A program made the position numbers and the translations under genes. Below, piece by piece: positions 33,701 through 41,130 of a stretch of DNA of 52,011 nucleotides. Origin of the DNA: Acidobacteriota bacterium (lineage in GTDB: Bacteria > Acidobacteriota > Blastocatellia > Pyrinomonadales > Pyrinomonadaceae); contig JAFAVK010000144.1 in the NCBI GenBank assembly GCA_019242475.1, positions 1 to 52,011 on the forward strand, read 5' to 3'. Position 1 is the stretch's first letter, and every line of letters starts with the position of its first letter. Under the pieces are notes generated by a model, which was not told the origin of the DNA, made no database searches, and saw only the letters and a list, made by a program, of their open reading frames with translations.

Positions 33701-33856
33701 GCGGACTTTCCACGCCGTGTGCGCGTACTGACCGGCGTCGAGCGTCGGGTTCAACGCGAACGCACAAGGACAACCAGCCAGCATGATGCAAGCCAGCACG
33801 ATGCGGCGCGGGATAACGTGTCGTCCTCGTCGGATTGCTTCCTGCATGCGGCGCAC
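30737..33856 (-). CDS. Two-component sensor with twin beta-propeller sensor region (HisKA_3 kinase)
   Basis: 1,039 residues: a signal peptide (about 15-35); many propeller repeats from about 55 to 700 with the regular xxDGxLWxGTxxGL pattern (DGYLWLGTQFGLLRF, DGTLWIGSLKGL, EGNIWVATINGLDRF); a Y_Y_Y domain (FRYKLENFDRDWQEV ... NLPPGNYRFRVVACN); one membrane span at about 790-810; an H-box in RIARDLHDTLLQSV; and an HATPase (DDGRGIDPAIIEEG, GLRGMRERAQRIGAQL). The plan matches hybrid-like sensors of periplasmic saccharide or organic fragments. GTG 33856 has GAGG six bases upstream; ATG 33847 is the alternative. It is divergent from the TonB-dependent receptor, so it may sense that receptor's substrate. 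Confidence 0.88.
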   Translation of the reverse strand: MRRMQEAIRRGRHVIPRRIVLACIMLAGCPCAFALNPTLDAGQYAHTAWKVRDGFSKGSISAIAQTPDGYLWLGTQFGLLRFDGIKNVPWQPPADQQLPSNAIMSLLVAHDGTLWIGSLKGLASWKDGKLTQYPELAEQYIYKLLEDHEGTLWAAGGSATTGRLCAIRNGNAQCYGEDGSLGRAAFNLYEDSKGNLWVGVKEGLWRWKPGPPQFYSLPGEPNGIRGLGEDDDGTLLVGWNGAVQRFVDGKTEAYPLAGATDQLRAKRILRDRDGGLWVGTQDSGLVHVYRGRTDFFAASDGLSGDDVYTLFEDREGNIWVATINGLDRFRDFAVATLSVKQGLSNDVVGSVLAATDGSIWLGTYGGLNRWHNGQLTIYRERAGRTATSASEIVGSGLPDKGVTSLFQDSRGRIWVATLSGIGYMENDRFISISGVPGGNILSIAEDTAGNLWFANEQSGLIHLLHGSEVQQIPWATLGHKDHASTLAADQSHGGLWIGFHLGGVAYFTDGQTRASYTTAEGLGGGRVNQLRIDEGGALWAATEGGLSRLKDGHVATLTGKNGLPCDSVHWSMEDDAHALWLYTACGLVRIARSELDAWVAAVEEDGDAQPTIHVTVFDSSDGVINVVGAGHYSPQVAKSSDGRLWFADLDGVSVVDPRHLPFNRLLPPVHVEQLIADRTTYEATSEAGERVRLPPLVRDLEIDYTALSLVAPEKVLFRYKLENFDRDWQEVSTRRQAFYTNLPPGNYRFRVVACNNSGVWNEEGTSLDFSIAPAYYQTAWFRVSAAAGFLLLLGALYRLRVRQVAGQVRGRMEERLAERERIARDLHDTLLQSVQGLILKFHAVTTHLRHDEQAYDILEKALDQADRVLAEGRDRIKHLRGTTEASAVLPAAFQRVVEETPHGGDVAFKAVVEGSVRELHPLIREESYCIGREALVNALTHSEGRHVEVEITYDPRQFRLRVRDDGRGIDPAIIEEGRSEHWGLRGMRERAQRIGAQLNLWSRAETGTEVELTVPGATAYQVPGARAKWFWPRRSHGTD

Positions 33857-34077
33857 ATCTTACCTCATCGTTATTTCAGCCGGTACGGTCATCCCAAAAC
33901 ATACTTAACCCGTGAGATGATTTACTTTGTGACCTGCGCTGTGGGCATCACTCTTTTGGGGGATTTGATACATCACCCCTTTTTGGGGGGGTTGACACAA
34001 CGCCGAACCCGACAGTAGTCTCACGCCCTCACCACAATAGGCTCACGCCCTCTCTAGTCGCCTTGAGGATTGGACTT
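33857..34077. promoter_or_regulatory. Divergent control region between propeller kinase and TonB receptor
   Basis: No gene. Toward the receptor, TTGACA (33992-33997) and TAGTCT (34016-34021) are 18 nt apart, a plausible promoter. Within the presumed leader, CTCACGCCCTC occurs twice (34020-34030 and 34042-34052) in direct orientation with starts 22 nt apart, about two helical turns. Left of the -35 is a run of C4/T5/G7 that could form a small hairpin. The divergent-operon element found elsewhere in the window is absent here. Confidence 0.5.
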
Positions 34078-37000
34078 ATGCGCTTGGTGTCTGCCTTCGT
34101 TTTTATCCTCCTCGCTTCGGTTACGTGTGTCCGCGCCCAATCGACAAACGCCTCGCTCACCGGTAGCGTCACCGATCCGGCAAAAGCGTTAATCGTTAAC
34201 GCCAAAGTTAGCGCCGTCAGCGCAGGCACAAACGCCCGTTACGAAACCGCGACGAACGGCTCGGGCGAATACTATCTCGCGAATCTTCCGCCGAACTCCT
34301 ATCGCGTCGAAATCGAAAAGCCCGGCTTCAAAAAGATAGTCAAGCCGGACGTGGTTCTTCACGTCCAGGATGCTCTCGAAATCAATTTCGAGATGACGCT
34401 CGGTTCCGTGTCCGAGACGGTCACGGTTGAGGCGGGCGCGCATCAGATGAACACCGAGTCGGGGGCGGTCAGCACCGTCATCGACCGCAAACTCGTCGAG
34501 AACCTGCCGCTCAACGGCCGGAGTTTCCAAACATTAATTACGCTCACGCCGGGTGTGGTCTTGACCGCCACGGCTTTCAACGACCAGGGGCAATTCAGCG
34601 TGAACGGGCAGCGCGCGGACGCCAACTATTTCAGCGTGGACGGGGTCAGCGCCAACTTCGGCGTCACCGGCTCCATCGCGATGCAGCAGACCGCATCCGG
34701 AGAGTTACCCGCGCTCAGCGCTTCGGGCGGGACGAACAGCCTCGTGTCTGTGGACGCCATGCAGGAGTTTCGCGTCCAAACCTCTTCGTTCGCACCCGAG
34801 TTCGGGCGCACGCCCGGCGGACAGGTCTCCATCGTGACGCGCTCCGGGACGAACGCTTTCCACGGCACGCTGTTCGAGTACTTCAGGAATGACGTGCTGG
34901 ACGCGAGGGACTGGTTCGTGAACTTCAATAATCTGCCGAAGCCCGCGGAGCGGCAGAATGACTTCGGCGGTGTCTTCGGCGGCCCGGTTCTAAAGGACAG
35001 GACGTTCTTCTTCTTCTCTTACGAAGGGCTGCGCCTGCGCCAGCCGTCGAGCCTGCAAACCGCCGTCCCGGACGCCGCGTCCCGGCAGCAGGCTCCGGCC
35101 GCGATGCGTCCATACCTGAACGCATTCCCGGTCGCCAACGGCGCCGCACTCGGGCAGGGATTGGCGCAGTTCAACGCCGGCTTTTCCAACCCGTCCACGC
35201 TCGACGCCTACAGCATCCGACTCGACCACGTGCTCAACTCGAAGCTGAACTTGTTCGGCCGTTATAACTTCTCGCCGTCCGGCTTAGACCAGCGAGGCCC
35301 TGTCTTCTCTTCAGGCAGAGTCCTCAGCACGACGAATTCGTTGTCGTCCTCTGTACACACCGGAACGGTCGGCCTCACACAGCTCATCAAAGCGGCAATC
35401 AGTAACGAAGTGCGTTTGAACTACAGCAATCACCGCATCGGCATCAAGTTCGTGATGGATGATTTCGGCGGAGCCGTGCCGCTTCCCGACACACTCTTCT
35501 TCCCCTCCGGGTATTCGTCCGCGAACAGCAATTTCATTTTTATCGTCGGAGGGGCCGGAGAATATATACAGGGCAAGCAAGGGACGGACGAGCAGCGCCA
35601 AATCAATCTCGTTGACAATCTGTCTGTGACGAAGAGCAGCCATCAACTGAAGTTCGGCGTTGACTATCGCTGGCTCGCGCCTTTCAGCAGTCCCGCCGCT
35701 TACCGTCAATTCGCGCAATTCTCCGGGATGTCGGCCAGCCCCGGCGGGGCGCTTTCGGGAACCGCCACGTTGGCCCAGTCGAGTGCCTTTCAAACCAACG
35801 CGCTGCTGTCGCAAAACTTTTCGTTCTACGGGCAGGACACCTGGAAGGTCACACCGAAATTAACGTTGACGTATGGCCTGAGGTGGGACATCAATCCGCC
35901 GCTCAAGGGCAAGGACGCGGTGAACGATCCATTTACCGTGGTGGGCATGAGTAATCCGGCGACGATGACCCTCGCGCCTCGCGGCACCCCGCTCTACGAG
36001 ACGACCTTTGGAAACGTGGCGCCGAGAATCGGACTCGCTTATCAACTTCGCGGGATACGAAATTGGGACGCCGTCCTGCGCGCAGGCTTCGGAGTCTTTT
36101 ACGACCTCGGGCAAGGCTCACTGGGAGGAATCTCAAGCTTCTTTCCCTACAGCGGCAGCAAGAGCTTTGCGCCCGGAGCGTTTCCGCTGAGCCCTCAGAA
36201 CGCCGTTCCACCGAGCCTTACCACCAATCCACCCGTCAACACTCTTCTTGTAGCCGACCCGCATTTGAAGCTTCCACGGAGCTACCAGTGGAACGTCTCG
36301 TTTGAACAGTCCGTCGGAAGCAAGCAGAGTCTTTCGGCGACGTACGTCGGCGCGATTGGCCGTGACTTGCTTCGTGCGACCAAGCTGCTTAACGTGAATC
36401 CGAATTTTCAGTCTATTACTCTGTCCGACAATTCGGCGACCTCTGACTATCACGCCCTGCAAGTCAAGCTTGAGCGGCGTCTGTCGCAGGGGTTGCAGGG
36501 GTTGGCGTCGTACACGTTCTCCCACTCGATTGACATTGCCTCGACGGACGCCGGCAACAACCGCAGCACGCCCGGCACGATTGCGAATCCGAACCTCGAC
36601 CGCGGGGACTCCGACTTTGACATCCGGCATTCGTTCACCGCCGGGGTGACTTACGATCTACCCTCTCCGGGATTGCACAAGGCTCTCCACGCGTTTCTAG
36701 GCGGATGGTCGCTGGACAGCTTCGTCCTTGCCAGATCGGCTCCGCCCGTGGACGTTGTCGGCGCAGTCTTCAATGCAGCGGGCGTCACCCTCAGTCCCCG
36801 CCCGAACGTCAATCCGGGAGTGCCCCTTGAGCTACACGGGACGCAGTTCCCCGGAGGCAAGATTTTCAACCGCGCGGCCTTTACCGCGTCGCCCGCCGGG
36901 CAGCAGGGTAATTTCGGGCGCAACGTGCTGCGTGGTTTCGGAGCCTGGCAAGCGGATGTCGGATTGCAACGGCAATTTCACGTCAACGAAAGGGTGAGTC

Positions 37001-37206
37001 TTCGCTTCCGCGCCGAGTTCTTCAACGTCTTCAACCACCCGAGCTTCGGCAATCCCGTCAACACGCTGACCAGCCCCCTGTTCGGCCGCTCGACGCAGAC
37101 GCTGGCGAGCAGCCTGGGGTCGGGCGGCGCCAACGGCGGTCTCAACCCTCTCTACCAAATCGGCGGGCCGCGCTCGATCCAGCTCGCGCTCAAACTTCAA
37201 TTCTGA
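34078..37206 (+). CDS. TonB-dependent receptor, Oar-like, with carboxypeptidase-regulatory-like domain
   Basis: 1,042 residues. The signal peptide is MRLVSAFVFILLASVTCVRA, then QSTNASLTGSVTDPAKALIV. A carboxypeptidase-regulatory-like domain covers about 25-105 (YYLANLPPNSYRVEIEKPGF). The plug has VIDRKLVENLPLNGRSFQTL and GRTPGGQVSIVTRSGTNAFH, followed by a long barrel ending SIQLALKLQF with the terminal Phe of outer-membrane proteins. This is the receptor class expanded in Acidobacteriota; substrates are mostly unknown. ATG 34078 has GAGGAT eight bases upstream; an in-frame TTG at 34063 is the alternative. It is divergent from the propeller kinase and followed by a small membrane protein. Confidence 0.9.
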   Translation: MRLVSAFVFILLASVTCVRAQSTNASLTGSVTDPAKALIVNAKVSAVSAGTNARYETATNGSGEYYLANLPPNSYRVEIEKPGFKKIVKPDVVLHVQDALEINFEMTLGSVSETVTVEAGAHQMNTESGAVSTVIDRKLVENLPLNGRSFQTLITLTPGVVLTATAFNDQGQFSVNGQRADANYFSVDGVSANFGVTGSIAMQQTASGELPALSASGGTNSLVSVDAMQEFRVQTSSFAPEFGRTPGGQVSIVTRSGTNAFHGTLFEYFRNDVLDARDWFVNFNNLPKPAERQNDFGGVFGGPVLKDRTFFFFSYEGLRLRQPSSLQTAVPDAASRQQAPAAMRPYLNAFPVANGAALGQGLAQFNAGFSNPSTLDAYSIRLDHVLNSKLNLFGRYNFSPSGLDQRGPVFSSGRVLSTTNSLSSSVHTGTVGLTQLIKAAISNEVRLNYSNHRIGIKFVMDDFGGAVPLPDTLFFPSGYSSANSNFIFIVGGAGEYIQGKQGTDEQRQINLVDNLSVTKSSHQLKFGVDYRWLAPFSSPAAYRQFAQFSGMSASPGGALSGTATLAQSSAFQTNALLSQNFSFYGQDTWKVTPKLTLTYGLRWDINPPLKGKDAVNDPFTVVGMSNPATMTLAPRGTPLYETTFGNVAPRIGLAYQLRGIRNWDAVLRAGFGVFYDLGQGSLGGISSFFPYSGSKSFAPGAFPLSPQNAVPPSLTTNPPVNTLLVADPHLKLPRSYQWNVSFEQSVGSKQSLSATYVGAIGRDLLRATKLLNVNPNFQSITLSDNSATSDYHALQVKLERRLSQGLQGLASYTFSHSIDIASTDAGNNRSTPGTIANPNLDRGDSDFDIRHSFTAGVTYDLPSPGLHKALHAFLGGWSLDSFVLARSAPPVDVVGAVFNAAGVTLSPRPNVNPGVPLELHGTQFPGGKIFNRAAFTASPAGQQGNFGRNVLRGFGAWQADVGLQRQFHVNERVSLRFRAEFFNVFNHPSFGNPVNTLTSPLFGRSTQTLASSLGSGGANGGLNPLYQIGGPRSIQLALKLQF

Positions 37207-37282
37207 CTCCCCCAAAAGAGTTACAGGGGCGTGGCCTCATTTCGGGTATCGCGCCTTAAAGAAAGCCTCTACTCTCACCTTC

Positions 37283-37669
37283 GTGCAAAGACTGTTCTCG
37301 ATGTTCCCGCAAGGCGGGCCGGGCGTCGCGTTACTGCTGCTAAGAATTTCGGTGGCGGCGGTCTTGCTTCTGAATGCGGCGAGTCACCTTAACGCGTCTT
37401 ACGCCCGCCTGCTCTTCGCGTGTGCGGTGCTGGCGTCCGCGTCCTTGAGCGTAGGCTTCCTGACGCCGTACCTGTCTGTCGTCGCGTGCGCCGCCGCCGC
37501 CGCGAACCTGCTGCTCGGCCCCGGCGCGGGTGGCCTCATCGACATGACCCCGGTGATCGACGCCGCGGCGCTCGTCCTCCTCGGGCCGGGGGCGTATTCG
37601 GTGGACGCGAGGTTGTTCGGGCGCCGCGTCACCGTCATCACCCCCGGCAAAAAAACGGACAGGCCGTAA
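37283..37669 (+). CDS. Small membrane protein, DoxX-like, paralogue of the one at 27381
   Basis: A 128-residue protein with four hydrophobic segments (about 14-32, 42-60, 64-80, 88-105). VGFLTP and the C-terminal LLGPGAYSVDARLFGRR are shared with the protein at 27381. The start is GTG 37283 with no strong ribosome binding site. It lies 76 bases after the TonB receptor, in the same direction, and converges with the TlpA-like gene. Function unknown; DoxX relatives are redox-linked membrane proteins, but this is weak guidance. Confidence 0.65.
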   Translation: MQRLFSMFPQGGPGVALLLLRISVAAVLLLNAASHLNASYARLLFACAVLASASLSVGFLTPYLSVVACAAAAANLLLGPGAGGLIDMTPVIDAAALVLLGPGAYSVDARLFGRRVTVITPGKKTDRP

Positions 37670-37701
37670 CCCGTCCTCGCGATCCCTGGATGCAATTTCG
37701 A

Positions 37702-38319
37702 TTAAGGTGACTCGGGCGGCCCTTGCCATCCCTCCGCGAGTAGCTTCTGAATTAGTCGCTCCGTCTCGTCATAACTTCCTTCGCCGACGTGCTTCCATCT
37801 AATCCGCCCCTGCTTATCTAACAGAAAGGTGGTGGGCCAGGCTTCGACCCCATAAGCCTTCCAAGTCTGGTAGTCGTTGTCCGTGAGTACCGGGTACCGA
37901 ATCCCCAGCGAAGTAACTTCCCGGCGCAGGTTTTCGACTACTCTTTCCTCATCAAACTCGGGTGAGTGCACGCCGATGACGGCGAGCCCCTTCTCGCGGT
38001 AGCGTTCGTGCCAGCCTTTGACGAAGGGCAGCGTGTTACGGCAGTTATAGCAGCCGAAAGTCCAGAACTCGACGAGCACCACGCGCCCGCGCAGCTCTTT
38101 GAGACTTAACGGTTCTGAGTTTATCCAGTCCCCCGCGGCCAGCTCCGGAGCGGTGGGAGACTCCGAGCTCTCGTATTCGGCGGAGCGGCCGAAGGGACTA
38201 AGCAATAGCCTTGATAAGCCGGTGGCGTAAACGGCCGCCACTACGGTGACGATGCCCACGACGATCCCCACCAGCATATTGCGTCGGCTTTCCATATCTC
38301 GTTGGCGCGCGGGCCTCAC
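37702..38319 (-). CDS. TlpA/ResA-like membrane-anchored thioredoxin
   Basis: A 205-residue protein with one N-terminal membrane anchor (about 15-33) and a periplasmic thioredoxin fold. The active site is C90-Y-N-C93 in VEFWTFGCYNCRNTLPF, with the cis-Pro in AWPTTFLLDKQG. SPEFDEERVVENLRR is typical of DipZ/TlpA-like proteins. The GTG start at 38319 overlaps the stop of the upstream esterase gene (GTGA); ATG 38295 is the alternative. It probably reduces or shuttles disulfides in the periplasm. It is the last gene of the E4 transcription unit. Confidence 0.84.
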   Translation of the reverse strand: MRPARQRDMESRRNMLVGIVVGIVTVVAAVYATGLSRLLLSPFGRSAEYESSESPTAPELAAGDWINSEPLSLKELRGRVVLVEFWTFGCYNCRNTLPFVKGWHERYREKGLAVIGVHSPEFDEERVVENLRREVTSLGIRYPVLTDNDYQTWKAYGVEAWPTTFLLDKQGRIRWKHVGEGSYDETERLIQKLLAEGWQGPPESP

Positions 38320-39128
38320 TTCGCCGTCGCGGTTGCCGCCTGCTCGATCAGCCGGGCGACCACCTTCGGGTGCGAAATGAACGCGACGTGACTGGCGTCG
38401 ATCTCACTGGTCGTGGCCTTCATGCGCTTGGCGTAGAAGCGCTCGAGGTCGGGGTTCAGCGCGTGGTCGTTGCGGGAGACCAGATACCAGGACGGGATCG
38501 TCTTCCAGGCCGGCGAGTCCACCGTCGCGCCGAAGACCGAACTGCTGACCGGCTTCTGCGCGGCGCACACGACATTCGCCGCGCGCGCCGGCACGTCGGC
38601 GGCGAAGACGTCGTGAACTTGAGCGCAATCGATGTAGAGAAAGCCGGCCGCGTCGGGCCTCAGCGCCTTGCCGAGCGAGGTAGGATACTTCTCCGTGAGC
38701 GGGCCTACCGGCTCGTTCGCCTCGGGGGCAAACGCGGCGATGTAGACCAGCGCTTTCACGTTCGGATTTCCTGACGCGGCGCCGGTGATCACAAGGCCGC
38801 CGTACGAATGCCCGACCACCACCACCGGCCCCTTCTGCGCGTCGATCACGCGTTTGGTGGTGGCGATGTCGTCGGCGAGTGACGAGAGGGGGTTCTGAAC
38901 TGCGATGACGTTGTAGCCGTCATCCTGGAGCAGAGGTATCACGTATTGCCAGCTGCTTCCGTCGGCGAAGGCGCCGTGCACGAGCACGATGGTCGGCTTG
39001 GCGGCGGTCGAGGTGGCGGCCGAGTCCGGGGACTTCTTTGCCGTACCGACCGTCTGCGCCCCCGCGCCGAATGCGATGACCAGTGACAGGGCGAGCGCCA
39101 ACCCGCCGGCGGTTTTCGTAATAGTCAT
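38316..39128 (-). CDS. Exported alpha/beta hydrolase (EstC-like esterase)
   Basis: A 270-residue protein. Signal peptide about 1-25 (LALALSLVIAFGAGAQT). The hydrolase core begins PTIVLVHGAFADGSSW. The nucleophile is S108 in VVVVGHSYGGLVI, and the His is probably in DASHVAFISHP. This clade includes EstC-type esterases and relatives of salicylate-esterase-like plant proteins. ATG 39128 follows GGAAAGAAC; two in-frame ATGs further upstream have weaker sites. It sits between the SRPBCC protein and the TlpA-like gene in the unit headed by element E4. Confidence 0.84.
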   Translation of the reverse strand: MTITKTAGGLALALSLVIAFGAGAQTVGTAKKSPDSAATSTAAKPTIVLVHGAFADGSSWQYVIPLLQDDGYNVIAVQNPLSSLADDIATTKRVIDAQKGPVVVVGHSYGGLVITGAASGNPNVKALVYIAAFAPEANEPVGPLTEKYPTSLGKALRPDAAGFLYIDCAQVHDVFAADVPARAANVVCAAQKPVSSSVFGATVDSPAWKTIPSWYLVSRNDHALNPDLERFYAKRMKATTSEIDASHVAFISHPKVVARLIEQAATATAK

Positions 39129-39196
39129 TGTTCTTTCCATCCTACGAGCGGAGTGACCTGAAGCCTTCGCGCATCGCACCTACGAAGCGCTTCTGC

Positions 39197-39664
39197 TCAT
39201 GTTGCGCTTCCCTCTCTCGCCGCGCCGTTCCGGGCTTCGATGGCCTTGACGGATTTCTTAAACGCCTTCTCCAGAACGCCCCTGCCGACCGTCCCGAGCA
39301 CGAAGCCGAGCGCCCGCCCCTTGAGGTTCTTGCCTTCGCGGACGACGACGGCGTCGATGTCGGTCGTGCCGTCGGGCCGGCGCGTGAAGGTGTAGGCGTG
39401 GCCCGACGCGCCTCCCCACAGGTTGGAGTCGGTCGTCTTGAGGACGACGTGGTTGGGGTCAGACCAGTCGTAGTGCAGGCGTTCCCAGATGCCGCCCGAG
39501 CCTTCGGTGACGTCGGCTTCGTGTGAGCCCTTGCTGTGCACCTTCAGATACTCGTCGGCGCTGTTGCCGAAGAGCTTCGAGCGGCCGGGGCCGAAGTCGG
39601 TGAGCCCGGCGACGTACTGCTCGGGCGTCAAGGTGGTCGTCTGGTGGAAGTGGAGCGTGGACAT
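39197..39664 (-). CDS. SRPBCC (START-like) family protein
   Basis: A 155-residue protein that reads as a START/Bet v 1-like ligand-binding fold: FHQTTTLTPEQYVAGLTDFG, a beta-rich middle (ERLHYDWSDPNHVVLKTTDS, GHAYTFTRRPDGTTDI) and a C-terminal helix (VLEKAFKKSVKAIEARNG). AAGGAG precedes ATG 39664. It binds a hydrophobic small molecule in related proteins. It is the first gene after element E4, with a leader of about 130 nt, and is followed by the esterase. It could bind the compound processed by the regulon; that is inference. Confidence 0.78.
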   Translation of the reverse strand: MSTLHFHQTTTLTPEQYVAGLTDFGPGRSKLFGNSADEYLKVHSKGSHEADVTEGSGGIWERLHYDWSDPNHVVLKTTDSNLWGGASGHAYTFTRRPDGTTDIDAVVVREGKNLKGRALGFVLGTVGRGVLEKAFKKSVKAIEARNGAAREGSAT

Positions 39665-39798
39665 GCGTACTCCTTTCGCGGACGGTGTCACACCGTCATT
39701 GCCTCAAGTTCTGGACGGGGATTTCCATGTTCACGCCGTAGTCGTGGCGGCGTAACAAGCGCTTTTATTCTTCTTCACCCCGGCGCGGTCAAGGGCGC

Positions 39799-39847
39799 AA
39801 GTAGACCACGGGCGCGGGAGCGCGTCTATTAGACGATGGTATCGGTC
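39799..39847 (-). promoter_or_regulatory. Repeated promoter element, copy E4
   Basis: Plus-strand AAGTAGACCAC, 15 variable nt, TCTATTAGAC, GAT, GGTATCGGTC. In gene direction: TAGACG (39823-39828), 17 nt, TCTACT (39800-39805). It begins five bases after the stop of the NDH-2 gene and points to the SRPBCC gene. Confidence 0.7.
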
Positions 39848-39851
39848 GTTA

Positions 39852-41123
39852 TCACCTCCCGTAAGTGTTCCCCGTGATGAGCCGCGCGCTCCGCTCGCGC
39901 GTGTAGCGCGCCCAGAGCCACTCGCGCAGCACCATGAGGCGGCTGCGTCCCCCGCCGAGCAGGGCGACGTGCACGAAGGCCCACATCATCCGCGCCACGT
40001 AGCCGGAGAACCCCAGCCGGCCGACCTGCGCGACCGCGCGGTTGCGCCCGATGGTCGCCATCGAGCCCTTGTCCCAGTAGCTGAAGGGCACGCGCGCCGC
40101 GCCCCGCACGTCGCGCAGGATGTTGGCGGCCGTGGCCCTGCCCTCCTGCTGCGCGGCCGCGGCCAGCCCCGGCACGGGCTTGCCCGAGGCATCCGTCAGC
40201 AACGCCATGTCGCCGATGACGAAGACGTTCTTATCGTCCCTGATGGACAGGTCGGGTTGAACCGGCACGCGCCCCGCCCTGTCCGTCTCCGCGCTCAGCA
40301 TCCGGCCGAGGGGCGAGGCGGCGACCCCCGTCGCCCACAGGGTCACGGTCGTCGGAATCCACTCCTCGCCCACCTTGATTCGCCCCTGCTCGACGGCCGT
40401 CACCCTGCTCGCCGTGTTGACCTCGACGCCCAACTCCTCCAACTGCCTCTTCGCGCTGTCTGACAATCTCTCCGTGTACATGCCCAGCACGCGGGGCGAG
40501 CCCTCGAAGATCGAGATGCGCGCCCGCGTCGGGTCAATCAGGCGGAAGTCTTGAGACATGGCCCGGCGCGCGATGTCGGCGATGGCCCCGGCGAGTTCGA
40601 CGCCCGTCGGCCCGCCGCCGATGATCGCAAAATGCAGCGGCGGGTAAGCGCCGGTCAGGTGGGCCTCGCGCTCGGCCGCCTCGAAGGCTTGGAGGATGCG
40701 GCGGCGAATCTCCGTCGCGTCCTCGACCGTCTTCAGGCCGGGGGCGTCTCGCTCCCACTCGTCGTGGCCGAAGTAGGAGTGGCGCGCGCCGGCCGCGACG
40801 ACGAGGTAGTCGAACTCCAGTTCGCCCCCGCCGTCGAGCAGGACTTTGCGCGTCTTGGTGTCGAGGCTCGTGACCTCGCCGAGGATGACCTCGACGTTCT
40901 TCGCCTTGAAGAGGACATGCCGCAGCGGGGTGGCGATCTCTCCGGGGGAGAGGACGGAGGTCGCCACCTGGTAGAGCAGCGGCTGGAACGTGTGATGGTT
41001 CTTGCGGTCTACGAGCGTGACCGACACGCCCTTGTTAGCCAGCCCCTTCGCGGCGTAGAGCCCGCCGAAGCCGCCGCCGACGATGACGACCTTCGGCCGC
41101 CCGTTGAGATTATCTGTTTTCAT
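39852..41123 (-). CDS. ndh: Type II NADH dehydrogenase (NDH-2)
   Basis: A 423-residue flavoprotein: KVVIVGGGFGGLYAAKGL (FAD motif), HHTFQPLLYQVATSVLSPGEIA (NDH-2 signature), FAIIGGGPTGVELAGAIAD (NADH motif), NVFVIGDMALL and PGLAAAAQQEG (quinone/FAD end). A hydrophobic C-terminal segment at about 375-395 would attach it to the membrane. It passes electrons from NADH to quinone without proton pumping. ATG 41123 follows GAGGTGAAG; an in-frame GTG lies at 41129. It is the last gene of the TolC-HlyD-DHA2 unit, seven bases after the transporter. Linking NDH-2 to efflux suggests redox or quinone stress. Confidence 0.9.
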   Translation of the reverse strand: MKTDNLNGRPKVVIVGGGFGGLYAAKGLANKGVSVTLVDRKNHHTFQPLLYQVATSVLSPGEIATPLRHVLFKAKNVEVILGEVTSLDTKTRKVLLDGGGELEFDYLVVAAGARHSYFGHDEWERDAPGLKTVEDATEIRRRILQAFEAAEREAHLTGAYPPLHFAIIGGGPTGVELAGAIADIARRAMSQDFRLIDPTRARISIFEGSPRVLGMYTERLSDSAKRQLEELGVEVNTASRVTAVEQGRIKVGEEWIPTTVTLWATGVAASPLGRMLSAETDRAGRVPVQPDLSIRDDKNVFVIGDMALLTDASGKPVPGLAAAAQQEGRATAANILRDVRGAARVPFSYWDKGSMATIGRNRAVAQVGRLGFSGYVARMMWAFVHVALLGGGRSRLMVLREWLWARYTRERSARLITGNTYGR

Positions 41124-41130
41124 CTTCACC

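Noticed and set aside
33961..33991. C/T/G runs near 33970-33990 as an intrinsic terminator
   Set aside because: The possible stem is only four or five base pairs, and it lies upstream of a promoter in a divergent region where no terminator is expected.
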